Assembly (NCBI RefSeq): GCF_016587415.1
Contig: NZ_BNJI01000001.1
Coordinates: forward strand, 1,713,501 to 1,777,500
Direction of reading: 5' to 3'
DNA length: 64,000 nucleotides
From: Ktedonobacter sp. SOSP1-85
GTDB taxonomy: Bacteria; Chloroflexota; Ktedonobacteria; Ktedonobacterales; Ktedonobacteraceae
A program made the translations under genes and the position numbers. Under the pieces are notes generated by a model. That model was not told the origin of the DNA. It did not search any database and was given only the letters and a program-made list of their open reading frames with translations. Shown here one piece after another: positions 27,801-36,604 of the stretch (its first letter is position 1; each line of letters starts with the position of its first letter).

Positions 27801-28578
27801 CGAATTCTATGATAGCCTGGCTCAGCAGCTTGGGAGTACCATTTATCGCCTGGAAGTGTCCCAGGCCCGGTTAGAGTCCGAACAGCGCGCCAGGGCCGCC
27901 GAGGAGGTGAGTCTGATCGGGCAATCGGCCTTCGAGTTGACCCATCGCCTGGGCAATGATCTTGGCCTGGTCGAAACCTATATTTCCAGCATAAAACGAC
28001 GCCTAAACTATCATCATATGCGTGATGAAATTATAGAAAGCAAGCTCGACAAGACGGAGAAGTCGGTACGTACGGTTCTTGACCTGAGCACAGAACTCAA
28101 AGAAGTGATCACAGATCCGGGTCCCGGTGCTGCCGACGAAAAAATCTCTATCTCACCGCGTACGCTCCTTGAGAACGCCATCCTCCAGAGTCATATCCCG
28201 GCCCATATCGAGGTATACCAGGATATCGCGCCAGATGCTGGCCATGTGCATGTGCGCAAAGCTCTCGTACATGACATCCTGCGTAACCTAATCAATAATG
28301 CGATAGAGGCCATGCAGCAGCAACCCACTGGACGCTTGAGCTTGCGTGCCTATAACCAGAAAGATAAGGTTGCCATCCAGGTTCGTGATAACGGTAAGGG
28401 CATCGAGCCACACATCAAGAACAAGGTCTTTAGCCTGTTCTACTCCACCAAGGGCAGCTCGGGCTTTGGTCTCTGGAGCGCCCGCCGCAACGCCTTGCGC
28501 CAGCATGGGTATCTCTGGTTTGAAGACAACCCCGATGGCCCTGGCGTCACCTTTACGCTACTGCTACCAAAGGAGTAG
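24820..28578 (+). CDS. Multi-GAF sensor histidine kinase
   Basis: 1252 aa, with no predicted membrane segment. At least five GAF-like domains run in tandem from residue 10 to about 1010, recognisable by repeats of the LGVLSVQHP / IGVLNFES / KGVLNIES motif and the intervening helices LxxLAxQAxLAI. A dimerisation helix follows with phosphoacceptor candidate His1042 (FELTHRLGNDL). The HATPase domain has an N box (NLINNAIEAM, around residue 1155), G1 VRDNGKGI and F/G2 LFYSTKGSSGFGLW. GAF arrays bind small molecules, nucleotides or chromophores; no bilin-binding cysteine is obvious. ATG 24820 follows GGAGG by 8 nt. The next gene encodes its likely partner receiver. Confidence 0.9.
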   Translation: MRSPFSSITLAQLAQRLTAEIYERGNLAEALLHIAEQARALFTPDICILTAYHPVTGTFHYARALYAESQQRDSSPAAPRAHILREETIAPFLSREVQEIQPEILYVSDLQARPFYHSDYTRAEQVHSLISFALSNRPGHPPFAMLTLAFRELSPSTSLEEELLKQFSRLATFVLQETWMLQRYREATHIGQVINQEVISIDTLLPTLYPLLNNLLDARHALMLAIYQAPTHTRDLYGIDEGNAIREGDRPPSGASQYVLQTRRPVLVEHLSSQAQQLPFHIAPVRGTLPKESFIFVPLLLGEIPLGVLSVQHPHPYAYTHEDMAILQVLGNHILMAINNIRLYDSLTQLNEAGRLLTSQLHYPLREIIERIQIASGAKRVVLKPTLVGTTYDPTPPERLLSGEPSHILKHESLVRDWQEQVTEHMTFHPHTLFEPTCSSTREPLLKRVRLPLVQEGIKSLAIVPLRVDVEAVGVLFIFYEQSQYFDRSQKLLIEGLAHFAAIAIRNAQTFNSLLQRRVRELEILQRIDKELNSTLDLEALLEALLHQALTYVPVEGACIMLYDRKKQTLEAKAAYGTHAVLKQPFKIPFSEGRGLTNWAIHYKRSVRVDNVHSDAPWSSLYINKVPDTNSELDIPLLNGEQAIGVLNFESTRIGAFHQEDQEFLETLAGQAVLAIAKAQAYEREKRLANERQALYAISKELTSQLETKRVFALILDKALELMQNKSRTGCLMLYDREEQVLWMAAERGVLPDKKGREHSVNEGIVGQVARTRQLLNIDPSQPGWKEIYLRYIQDTRSELAVPMLVNGELKGVLNIESPEEQAFDESDERLLQGLADLAIVALRNAELYQEAEKEKQHFALLYRASRELGELNDISQLEQGYQIVFQLAEHYSQSYVELCRYDEHADALQRLRFSAPGILHEHGPISTAEQHYQSILKHHEKIIIGKQAYTSTSQPEPRDGQAMLLLPIRFDRHLYGTLTLVHREAGHFGKTDIEFYDSLAQQLGSTIYRLEVSQARLESEQRARAAEEVSLIGQSAFELTHRLGNDLGLVETYISSIKRRLNYHHMRDEIIESKLDKTEKSVRTVLDLSTELKEVITDPGPGAADEKISISPRTLLENAILQSHIPAHIEVYQDIAPDAGHVHVRKALVHDILRNLINNAIEAMQQQPTGRLSLRAYNQKDKVAIQVRDNGKGIEPHIKNKVFSLFYSTKGSSGFGLWSARRNALRQHGYLWFEDNPDGPGVTFTLLLPKE

Positions 28579-28678
28579 AAAAGGACAATGGCTTTTTCAA
28601 GAAACGCGGTGACGCATCGTCTAAGAGGTAGAGAGCGTGACGCGTAATCAATTCTGGCAAAGAGAGGAGTACTGGACA

Positions 28679-30283
28679 ATGGCACAGCAGCGGCATGGAC
28701 GCATACTCATTGTGGATGACCTGCCTCAATGGCGTGAAGAGCTTACAGAGATCTTGCAGGCCGAGAATTACCTGGTCGACAGCGCGGCCACCATTGACGT
28801 GGCTTTCCAAAAGCTACAGGACAGCTTTTTCCACCTGCTCATTCTCGACTTGCGCATGAACTCATCGGATATCAGCAACTTTGAAGGCGTCGCCATGCTC
28901 AAGATCTTGAGCCAGTACAGCCTCAATGACGCACTGCAAATTGTGATTCTCTCGGCACACGGTACCTTCGACCATGTACACGAGGCCTTTCATGATCACA
29001 AGGTAGCAGACTTTCTACCCAAGGATCGTTTCAGTCCCGATAAACTACTAACATGCGTACGCGAAGCACTAAAAAAGATCAACCTGGAGCTAGAAATCCA
29101 CTGGGAGCCACTCGAAGCTGAAGAACAGGTGCTCTCACACATCGATATCCAGCGTGAACGGATTCGCCCCAGCACCCAGCGCTATCAGCAGGTACGTGAA
29201 GAACTGGCAGATCTTCTTTGCCGCCTTTTTGGCACGGCCAACAGTGTTCTGGTCAGGCCGCTGGCCCCGGGTTTTAGTGGCACAGGGGTCATGCTTGTGC
29301 AGCCTTTTAATCCATATGGTGGGGCACGCGTCGTGGTCACCAAATTTGGCGCAACACAGAAGATCGAGAAGGAGAACACCAACTTTAATACCTATGTGCT
29401 CCCCTTTATTGGTGGCGGGCGTAACACGATGGTCCAGAGCGTACGCTATACGCCCTTACTGGGAGGAATCATCTATTCGTTGCTCGGAACGGCGAATGAG
29501 CGATTGGAAGATTTTGGCACCTTCTACCAGAAGGCAGACAGCGAGGCCATCCAGCAAGTTCTCGATAACCTCTTTTTCGATACCTGTAAATCCTGGTACG
29601 CGAATTTGGGACGCCAGCAGCTCTGTGATCTCACCGAAAACTACAACCAGACCTTTGGTGAGGCCTCGCGTCCGCTGGAGGAGACCCTGGATGGCCTGAT
29701 TATACCTCACCCCAAACAGCGCTTCTCGTTACGCGCCCTCGACGATGAGCGCACCTTCACCGATCCGCTGCCCGCAGCGACACGCCCCTTCCGGCGCTCC
29801 ACCTATATCAGCACGACACATGGCGATCTCAACCAGCATAACATTCTCATTGACGAGGAGCACCGGGCATGGCTGATTGATTTCTGTAGCACAGGTCAAG
29901 GACATTACCTACGCGACCTGGCGATGCTTGACTCTGTCATACGCTTCCAATTACTGACCTCGCGCGCAGCCTCGCTGGAGGAACGCCTGCACATGGAGGA
30001 GGTGCTCTGCCGCATCACGCGTTTCACCCAGTTAGCACAAGCTGAAGCTACCTTCCAGACAGAGAATGCCGCCCTACGCAAGGCCTACCTCACCGTCATC
30101 CACATTCGCCGTATGGTTCGCCACCTGGATAGGCTCAGCAATGACGATATGAGCGAGTACTTTATTGCGCTCCTTCACAACGCCTTGCGCACACTGACGT
30201 TCTCGACCCTCTCGCCCCAGCAACGCCAGCATGCCCTCCTCTGCGCCAGCCTGCTCCTGGACAACATCGATGGACACAAATAA
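28679..30283 (+). CDS. Receiver domain fused to an APH/choline kinase-like phosphotransferase domain
   Basis: 534 aa. Residues 8-130 are a response-regulator receiver: acidic pair Asp13/Asp14, phosphoacceptor Asp57 in LLILDLRM, Ser92 and Lys115. The remaining 400 residues contain a protein-kinase-like fold with catalytic loop THGDLNQHNIL (His381-Gly-Asp383) and a following LIDF metal motif, as in aminoglycoside and choline kinases. This part also resembles the conflict-system domain called TCAD9, but that cannot be verified here. The gene starts 100 bp after the multi-GAF kinase, so that kinase probably phosphorylates it. ATG 28679 follows AGAGAGGAG; an upstream GTG is less likely. Confidence 0.85.
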   Translation: MAQQRHGRILIVDDLPQWREELTEILQAENYLVDSAATIDVAFQKLQDSFFHLLILDLRMNSSDISNFEGVAMLKILSQYSLNDALQIVILSAHGTFDHVHEAFHDHKVADFLPKDRFSPDKLLTCVREALKKINLELEIHWEPLEAEEQVLSHIDIQRERIRPSTQRYQQVREELADLLCRLFGTANSVLVRPLAPGFSGTGVMLVQPFNPYGGARVVVTKFGATQKIEKENTNFNTYVLPFIGGGRNTMVQSVRYTPLLGGIIYSLLGTANERLEDFGTFYQKADSEAIQQVLDNLFFDTCKSWYANLGRQQLCDLTENYNQTFGEASRPLEETLDGLIIPHPKQRFSLRALDDERTFTDPLPAATRPFRRSTYISTTHGDLNQHNILIDEEHRAWLIDFCSTGQGHYLRDLAMLDSVIRFQLLTSRAASLEERLHMEEVLCRITRFTQLAQAEATFQTENAALRKAYLTVIHIRRMVRHLDRLSNDDMSEYFIALLHNALRTLTFSTLSPQQRQHALLCASLLLDNIDGHK

Positions 30284-30356
30284 ATCGCTTCGGCAACTGA
30301 CTGCTATTAGCTCTTCCTTGTGAGTATTAATGGATAGTTTGCGTAGTATATGGCAA

Positions 30357-30391
30357 ATACAAACTAGACTTTAATAAAAGCTCGTTTGTAT
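30357..30391. promoter_or_regulatory. Candidate operator dyad upstream of the peptide transporter operon
   Basis: ATACAAAC (30357-30364) and GTTTGTAT (30384-30391) form an 8-bp inverted repeat with a 19-nt spacer, in the A/T-rich region before the binding-protein gene. It could be a repressor site or chance; no clear -10/-35 pair was assigned. Confidence 0.25.
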
Positions 30392-30545
30392 GTTATGCTA
30401 CGTCTATATCCCCAAGCAAGCCAGCAGCAAAGGAAACGCATTTCAAACTGTTGAAGAGGTAGCGTAAAAATAAGCACGAGGGAACATGCTTATGCAGCCA
30501 GGCTCAATACGCTGCCTGTTCGCCCTTATCTGCAAGGAGGATCAA

Positions 30546-32234
30546 ATGGTCAAACGACCTGGTTCACGCTTCCTGACGATACTTGTCGCGCTCTCATCGG
30601 TGCTGATGCTCTTCGCCAGCGCCTGCGCCCCTCAGGGGACGCCAACGACCAGCAATACGAGTAAACCCCAGCGTGGTGGTATCTGGGTTGACGATTTGTT
30701 CAACGAACCAGACGCACTCATTCCTAACGCGTCGGTGCAGACGTTCGCGACCATAGTGAATGGAACCCTCTACTCCGCGCTCTTCGAAGGTGATGCTTCA
30801 GGACAGATTCGTCCCGCGCTCGCTGCCGAACTACCGACACAGCAGAACGGAGGCATCAGCTCTGACCTCAAAACCTGGAAGTTCACCCTCAAGCCTGGCT
30901 TGAAATGGTCCGATGGACAGCCACTCAACGCCGACGATGTGTATTTTAGCTGGAAGACATGGAGTAATCCAAGCTTCGCGGCTGCCAGCACCGTCGCCGT
31001 CCGCCTGATCGAGTCCGCAGAGGTCTCTTCTGATAAGCTCTCGATCACGTTTCACCTCTCAAAGCCCTTCGCACCCTTTATCGCGTCCTGGACCGATGGC
31101 TCTCTCGCACCCCTACCCAAGCATCATTTCGAGAGCATGAACCCAGGGGATATTAAAAAGACTGAGGGACTCAATCCCCAGGTGACCAGTGGCCCCTTCA
31201 AGATGAAAGAGAGCAAGCCTGGTGACCACTACACTGTTGTACGCAACGACAATTACTATCTGGCCTCCCAAGGGCTACCCTACCTGGATGAAATCGTCTT
31301 CCGCGCCGTTCCCAGTCAGGATACCATCCTGAAGGATCTCCAGGCTGGCACCGCCGACTCGGCCTGGTTCCTGGACGTCACCAAGACGCCATCCTATCAG
31401 GCCCTCTCAAACTACAAGATCGTGACCAATCCGTCCGCGAGCTATGAGGGCCTGCACATTAACTCCAATAACCCCATCTTTAAAGACCTTAATGTACGTA
31501 AAGCTATGGCGATGGCTATTGACCGCGTGCAATTGCAGAAGGTGGCACGCCTGGGGCAGGCCATTCCCCTGTGCACCGATCACGGCCCCGCCTATCATCC
31601 TGGCTACCAGCAAGACTTACAGTGCCCACCGTTTGATATCGCGGGCGCCAACAAAGTACTCGATGATGCTGGCTGGAAGCTAGGCAGCGATAACGTACGT
31701 CAGAAGGGTGGGCAACGGTTGGAGTTCCAGTATTCAACCACGGCCAACAACCGCTGGCGCGAGAAAGACCAGGCCTTGATCCAGGCCGATTTCGCCAAGA
31801 TCGGTATCAAGCTGGACATCACCAACTACCCCGGTAGCACCTTCTTCGGTCCCTTCCTCAATGGTGGGCAACCTGGAAAGTATGACCTGGCGGAGTGGGC
31901 GAGCTCCTATACCTATGATCCTGATGATGCGGCCTCTTTCGCCTGCAACCAGATTCCACCCCATGGGCAGAATCTGAACTTCTTCTGCGATAATGATCTT
32001 GATCAGCTCTTCCAGAAAGAGCAGGCCATATCCGATCCCACGCAGCGCCAGCAGGTCTTTAACCAGATTCACCAGGCGATGCTGGACAAGTTACCGTTTA
32101 TCGGCCTCTACAACCTGATCGATCTTGAAATCCATAAGAAGGGTACCCACAACTATAAGCCGGGACCCTTCGCCAACTCCGAGACCGTTGGTGTAGCACA
32201 GTGGTGGTGCGACAACGGCAAGTGTCCCGCCTAG
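30546..32234 (+). CDS. Peptide/oligopeptide ABC transporter substrate-binding lipoprotein (family 5)
   Basis: 562 aa. The signal sequence ends in FASACAP, a lipobox, followed by a Ser/Thr linker. The family-5 solute-binding fold is evident: PALAAELPT, LKTWKFTLKPGLKWSDGQPLNADDV (split here by residues outside the motif), ASYEGLHINSNNP.F.D.NVRKAMAMAIDR, and the C-terminal MLDKLPFIGLYN. It captures di/oligopeptides for the permeases downstream. A strong AAGGAGGA precedes ATG 30546; the longer upstream frame is not needed. A hairpin separates it from the first permease. Confidence 0.92.
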   Translation: MVKRPGSRFLTILVALSSVLMLFASACAPQGTPTTSNTSKPQRGGIWVDDLFNEPDALIPNASVQTFATIVNGTLYSALFEGDASGQIRPALAAELPTQQNGGISSDLKTWKFTLKPGLKWSDGQPLNADDVYFSWKTWSNPSFAAASTVAVRLIESAEVSSDKLSITFHLSKPFAPFIASWTDGSLAPLPKHHFESMNPGDIKKTEGLNPQVTSGPFKMKESKPGDHYTVVRNDNYYLASQGLPYLDEIVFRAVPSQDTILKDLQAGTADSAWFLDVTKTPSYQALSNYKIVTNPSASYEGLHINSNNPIFKDLNVRKAMAMAIDRVQLQKVARLGQAIPLCTDHGPAYHPGYQQDLQCPPFDIAGANKVLDDAGWKLGSDNVRQKGGQRLEFQYSTTANNRWREKDQALIQADFAKIGIKLDITNYPGSTFFGPFLNGGQPGKYDLAEWASSYTYDPDDAASFACNQIPPHGQNLNFFCDNDLDQLFQKEQAISDPTQRQQVFNQIHQAMLDKLPFIGLYNLIDLEIHKKGTHNYKPGPFANSETVGVAQWWCDNGKCPA

Positions 32235-32271
32235 TCAAAGAACACGCATAACGCGAAATAGCTTGAGCGCA

Positions 32272-32313
32272 AGGTGGTGGTTTTCCAGGCTAAGGTCTGG
32301 AAAACCACCACCT
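32272..32313 (+). terminator. Intra-operon hairpin after the binding-protein gene
   Basis: A 17-bp perfect stem (32272-32288 with 32297-32313) and 8-nt loop lie in the 187-bp gap between the binding-protein gene and permease genes. No T-run follows. It probably stabilises or partly terminates the transcript so that binding protein exceeds permease. Confidence 0.65.
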
Positions 32314-32421
32314 GCACTACCCAGGGGTAACAAAGCACCATTGAAGTACCCCCATCCTGGTGGCTATGTTACACTATACACGTTAGTTGTCCACGTACCT
32401 CTAGCAGTACTGGAGATCTCT

Positions 32422-33384
32422 ATGGGACGATATGTGATCAGGCGCTTGCTTCAAGCGCTTCCACTCCTTTTCCTGCTCTCCATCTTTATGTTCACCCTCA
32501 TCCACCTCCTGCCGGGTGGACCCGAAGAGGTGCTCTATAATCCGAACCTGGATGAAGCGGGACGCCAGGCCTTACGCGCCAGCCTGGGATTAGATGACCC
32601 GGTGCCTATCCAGTACCTTAAATGGCTGGTGAGCGCACTGCATGGCAACTTTGGCTACTCATTCTTCACCAACCAGACCGTCTCCTCCGTCATTCTCGAT
32701 CACTTTCCTTCGACGTTGGAGCTCTTCTCCCTGGCTCTGCTGCTGGCGCTCATCATCGCGATCGTGTTGGGAACGCTCTCCGCGACGCGTCAGGGGAAAC
32801 TGACGGATTATCTTGTGACGACGCTGACCTATGTAGGTATCTCGCTCCCTATCTTCTTGCTGGGCCTACTCATGCAGGAGGTTTTCTCACGCTGGCTTGG
32901 CTGGCTGCCCCCATCGGGGGACGTGACCGCAGGCTACACCTATGACTTTTTTAATGGTTTGCTCGACCATCTCATTCACCTCATCCTGCCCATGACCGTC
33001 CTGGCCCTGACCTTTACCGCGCGCTGGAGCCGCTATATGCGCTCAAGTATGCTTGAAGTCACACGCCAGGATTATATCCGCACCGCCCGCGCCAAGGGAC
33101 TCCCCCCTATTCCGCTTCTGCGGAGGCACGCGTTGCGCAACGCGGTTATCCCACTGATTACGGTTGTCGCCATCGACTTTGGCTCGGTCGCCGGCGGCGC
33201 GGCGATTACCGAGAGCGTCTTCGCCTGGCCCGGCATGGGAAGACTCTTCCTGGACTCGGCAGAGCACCGCGATTATCCCGTCTTGCTGGCGATTCTGATA
33301 CTGAGCGCGGTCTTTGTGGTTCTCTTTAATCTACTAGCGGATATCCTCTATGCCGTGATGGACCCGCGCATACGCTACGCATGA
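32422..33384 (+). CDS. Peptide ABC transporter permease, DppB type
   Basis: 320 aa with six membrane helices. It opens MGRYVIRRLLQALPLLFLLS and has the DppB/OppB N-terminal signature (HLLPGGP, LGLDDPVPIQYLKWL). The coupling loop EVTRQDYIRTARAKGLP is the EAA motif that contacts the ATPases. ATG 32422 follows GGAG. It ends 12 bp before the next permease gene. Confidence 0.92.
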   Translation: MGRYVIRRLLQALPLLFLLSIFMFTLIHLLPGGPEEVLYNPNLDEAGRQALRASLGLDDPVPIQYLKWLVSALHGNFGYSFFTNQTVSSVILDHFPSTLELFSLALLLALIIAIVLGTLSATRQGKLTDYLVTTLTYVGISLPIFLLGLLMQEVFSRWLGWLPPSGDVTAGYTYDFFNGLLDHLIHLILPMTVLALTFTARWSRYMRSSMLEVTRQDYIRTARAKGLPPIPLLRRHALRNAVIPLITVVAIDFGSVAGGAAITESVFAWPGMGRLFLDSAEHRDYPVLLAILILSAVFVVLFNLLADILYAVMDPRIRYA

Positions 33385-33396
33385 GGAGGTATTTGT

Positions 33397-34332
33397 ATGG
33401 AGACACCCAAACAACTCGACATGACACCAGAAGACGAGCTAGAACCCCTGCTCGATGTCACGCCAGAGCTTGCGCGCAAGCGGCGTAGCCAGGCACGCAT
33501 CATCTTTGATCGCTTTGTACGCAACCGCGCGGCAACTGTTGGCGCCTGCTGCCTGATCCTGCTCTTCCTCTTCTGCTTTGTGGGACCCATCATCACCGGG
33601 CACAACAACGCGACACAGCCCGCCCTGACCGATCCCTCGGCCGCGCCCTCGTGGCAATATCCCCTTGGCGCGGATGACCTAGGACGCGACCTCTTCGCGC
33701 GCGCGGCGATTGGCGGCCAGGTCTCGCTACTGGTGGGACTCTCCTCCATGCTGGCCGCGATCATTCTTGGCACCACTATTGGAGCGCTGGCTGGCTTCTA
33801 TGGCGGCTGGATCGACAATGTCCTTATGCGCGTGACCGACGTCTTCCTCTCAGTCCCCACCTATCTCCTGCTGTTCGTGCTTTCGGCCTCGTTTACCAAC
33901 GGATCAACGTTGAGCATTATCACGCTTATCGCGGTCTTTGGTTGGACCACGGCTGCCCGCCTGGTGCGTGGCGAGTTCCTGGCCTTGAAAGAGCGCGAAT
34001 ATGTGATGGCGGCGCGCACGATTGGCGCCGGTGACTTCCGCCTGATGTTTCGCCATATCTTGCCCAATGCCATCGGCCCCATTATCGTGAACGCGACCCT
34101 GCAAGTAGGCAATAACATCATCTTAGAATCGGTTCTCAGCTTCTTTGGCTTTGGCGTCAAGGTCCCCTTCCCCAGCTGGGGCACACTTATCAACGACGGA
34201 CAGGGACAGCTTGATATCGATCCCAAGCTAGTGTTTATTCCCGGCATTCTAATCTTCCTGACCGTCCTGAGCTGCAACCTGGTGGGCGATGGCCTGCGCG
34301 ATGCCCTCGACCCCCATATGACTGAGCGCTAG
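33397..34332 (+). CDS. Peptide ABC transporter permease, DppC type
   Basis: 311 aa. A cytoplasmic N-terminal segment of about 40 residues precedes the first helix. HPLGADDLGRD-like sequence (here YPLGADDLGRDLFAR) and the EAA loop (EFLALKEREYVMAARTIGAG) identify the DppC/OppC subunit that pairs with DppB. AGGAGG precedes the ATG. Part of the tightly spaced transporter operon. Confidence 0.92.
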   Translation: METPKQLDMTPEDELEPLLDVTPELARKRRSQARIIFDRFVRNRAATVGACCLILLFLFCFVGPIITGHNNATQPALTDPSAAPSWQYPLGADDLGRDLFARAAIGGQVSLLVGLSSMLAAIILGTTIGALAGFYGGWIDNVLMRVTDVFLSVPTYLLLFVLSASFTNGSTLSIITLIAVFGWTTAARLVRGEFLALKEREYVMAARTIGAGDFRLMFRHILPNAIGPIIVNATLQVGNNIILESVLSFFGFGVKVPFPSWGTLINDGQGQLDIDPKLVFIPGILIFLTVLSCNLVGDGLRDALDPHMTER

Positions 34333-34353
34333 TAGCGAAAAAGGGAAGCAACC

Positions 34354-35432
34354 ATGAGTGAGTATCTCTTAGATGTCCAGAATCTCAAGACCTATTTCAA
34401 GACGAAACAGGGCGATGTGCATGCCGTCGATGGCGTCAACTTTGGCATTCGGCCCGGCGAGAAGGTGGCCATCGTCGGCGAGAGTGGCTGCGGCAAGAGC
34501 GTCACTGCACTCTCAATCATGCGCCTGATTCCCCAACCGCCTGGAAAGTATGCCGATGGCAGCATCATCTTCGCGGACGACGACCTGCTCAGCGTGCCTG
34601 AGAGCGAGATGCGTAAGATACGCGGAGCCCAGATCAGTATGATCTTTCAGGACCCCATGACCTGCCTTAACCCAACAATGAACATTGGCAACCAGATTAT
34701 CGAGGCATTGCGTATTCACCTCAAAGTCTCGCAGGGCGAGGCACGCAAGCGCGCGATTACCCTGCTGGAGCAAGTCGGCATTCCAGCAGCGGCGGAGCGC
34801 CTCAACGCCTATCCGCACCAGTTCAGCGGCGGCATGCGCCAACGCGTCATGATCGCCATCGCCCTGGCCTGCAATCCGCGCCTGCTCATCGCCGATGAGC
34901 CAACCACAGCCCTGGATGTCACCGTACAGGCCCAGATTCTGGAACTCATCAGCCAGATATGCACAGAGTTTCAGACAGCCCTGATGCTTATCACGCATGA
35001 TCTGGGGGTTGTCGCGGGCATGACCGACCGCGTCATCGTCATGTACGCGGGGAAAGTCGTTGAAGAGGGGCCAACCGACGAGATTTTTGCCAATCCACGC
35101 CACCCCTATACACTTGGTCTGCTGGCCTCTGTCCCCAGGTTGGATGAAGCGCGCCAGGTAGAGTTAAAAACCATCGAGGGCGCGCCGCCTGACCTGCTGC
35201 ATCCCCCACGGGCTGCCCCTTTATGCCGCGTTGCCTCTACGCCCGGCCAAAGTGTCGCGAGATGCCGCCCCTGGAGGCCATACCTGGAAACACTGCGCAC
35301 CATAAGGCCTGCTGGCCCGATATCACTGATCCAAAGGAGAAGGCATACGCGGCCCGTAGACAGGAGGCACGCACTGAAGCCATGCGCCGCCTGGGTCAGG
35401 AAAGCATCGAGAAAGTTCTGCATTCAAGTTAA
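34354..35432 (+). CDS. Peptide ABC transporter ATP-binding protein, DppD type, with a frameshift near its 3' end
   Basis: The first 286 residues are a normal DppD/OppD ATPase: Walker [10 protein letters not shown]-loop [10 protein letters not shown], signature FSGGMRQRV, Walker [13 protein letters not shown] and H-loop ITHDLG. After [12 protein letters not shown] the frame is lost. The expected Fe-S/oligopeptide-type tail continues in the next frame ([18 protein letters not shown] ... IEKVLHSS) and stops at 35,432, 11 bp before the next gene. One G missing from the GGG run at 35,210-35,212 explains this. Left unrepaired, the frame runs on to 35,664 through the start of the next gene. Either a sequencing error or a recent mutation. 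Confidence 0.85.
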
Positions 35433-35443
35433 AGGGGAAAATC

Positions 35444-36466
35444 ATGACAGACACAGCCGTAGGGAGTCAGACGCTCCTGGAGGTGCAGGGCCTCAAGACC
35501 TACTTTCCCCTGACCAGGGGCCTGGTCTTCCAGCGCAAGGTTGGAGATATACGTGCAGTCGACGATGTCAGTTTCAGCATTGTGCGCGGGCAAACGCTGG
35601 GCCTGGTCGGCGAAAGTGGCTCGGGGAAGACGACCATCGCCAGAACTCTGGTACGCCTCTATAAGCCAACCGCAGGCCAGATCATCTTCGATGGGCAGAA
35701 CCTGGCCAGTTTAGAGGGGGAAGAGCTACGCAAGGTGCGCCAGCGCATTCAGATGATCTTTCAGGACCCCTATGCCTCGCTCAATCCACGCTTCACCATC
35801 GGCTCACTAATCGGGGAGCCAATGCACATCCACGGGGTCGCTGAGGGAAGAGATGTCCATGAGCGCGTCCTTGAACTGCTGCGCGTGGTAGGTCTGCGCC
35901 CAGAATACTATGACCGCTATCCCCATGAGTTCAGCGGTGGGCAGCGCCAACGTATCGCCGTAGCGCGCGCGCTGGCGATCAACCCCGATTTTATTATCGC
36001 TGACGAGCCAGTCTCGGCCCTGGATGTCTCGGTACGCGCCCAGGTGCTCAACCTCCTCCAAAGCCTGCAGCGCCAGTTCTCCCTGACCTATCTCTTCGTC
36101 TCGCATGACCTGAGCGTGGTCCGACACGTTGCCGACCGCATCGCCGTCATGTATCTGGGCAAGATCGTCGAGATCTCGGATAGGGATGAACTCTACGCGG
36201 CGCCTCAACATCCCTATACCCGGGCCTTGCTCTCAGCCGTGCCAATTCCCAGTCCCCAGATTGAGAAGCAGCGTAAGCGCATCATCCTCTCTGGCGACCT
36301 GCCCAGCCCGATCAATATCCCCAAGGGTTGTCGCTTCCACACACGCTGTCCCATGGCCCAGGATATCTGCCGCGAGGTAGAACCTGCCTTCGAGGCCAAA
36401 GAGGGGCGTGAGCACTACGCCGCCTGCCACTTCTCCGAGCAGGTAACCCGGCTAGGAACAAATTGA
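35444..36466 (+). CDS. Peptide ABC transporter ATP-binding protein, DppF type
   Basis: 340 aa. Walker [21 protein letters not shown], signature [15 protein letters not shown], Walker [13 protein letters not shown] and H-loop VSHDLS are all intact. The C-terminal oligopeptide-transporter extension has the cysteine-containing [15 protein letters not shown]. It forms the heterodimer with the preceding ATPase. A 23-bp hairpin immediately follows the stop codon and ends the operon. Confidence 0.94.
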   Translation: MTDTAVGSQTLLEVQGLKTYFPLTRGLVFQRKVGDIRAVDDVSFSIVRGQTLGLVGESGSGKTTIARTLVRLYKPTAGQIIFDGQNLASLEGEELRKVRQRIQMIFQDPYASLNPRFTIGSLIGEPMHIHGVAEGRDVHERVLELLRVVGLRPEYYDRYPHEFSGGQRQRIAVARALAINPDFIIADEPVSALDVSVRAQVLNLLQSLQRQFSLTYLFVSHDLSVVRHVADRIAVMYLGKIVEISDRDELYAAPQHPYTRALLSAVPIPSPQIEKQRKRIILSGDLPSPINIPKGCRFHTRCPMAQDICREVEPAFEAKEGREHYAACHFSEQVTRLGTN

Positions 36467-36515
36467 AATGAGAAGAGGTGCTTGTCAACGGCGTTGACAA
36501 GCACCTCTTCTCATT
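36467..36515 (+). terminator. 23-bp perfect-stem terminator of the peptide transporter operon
   Basis: Arms 36467-36489 and 36493-36515 with loop GGC begin directly after the dppF-type stop codon. A leftward lipoprotein gene ends 90 bp further on, so it may serve both strands. No T-run. Confidence 0.85.
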
Positions 36516-36604
36516 AGTGAGCCAAAGATGATCAGGGCAGGGCCGATAATCGCTGAGACGCCCGAGACGGCCTCAACCAGCGGACCAACTTTTATTCGTA
36601 AATA

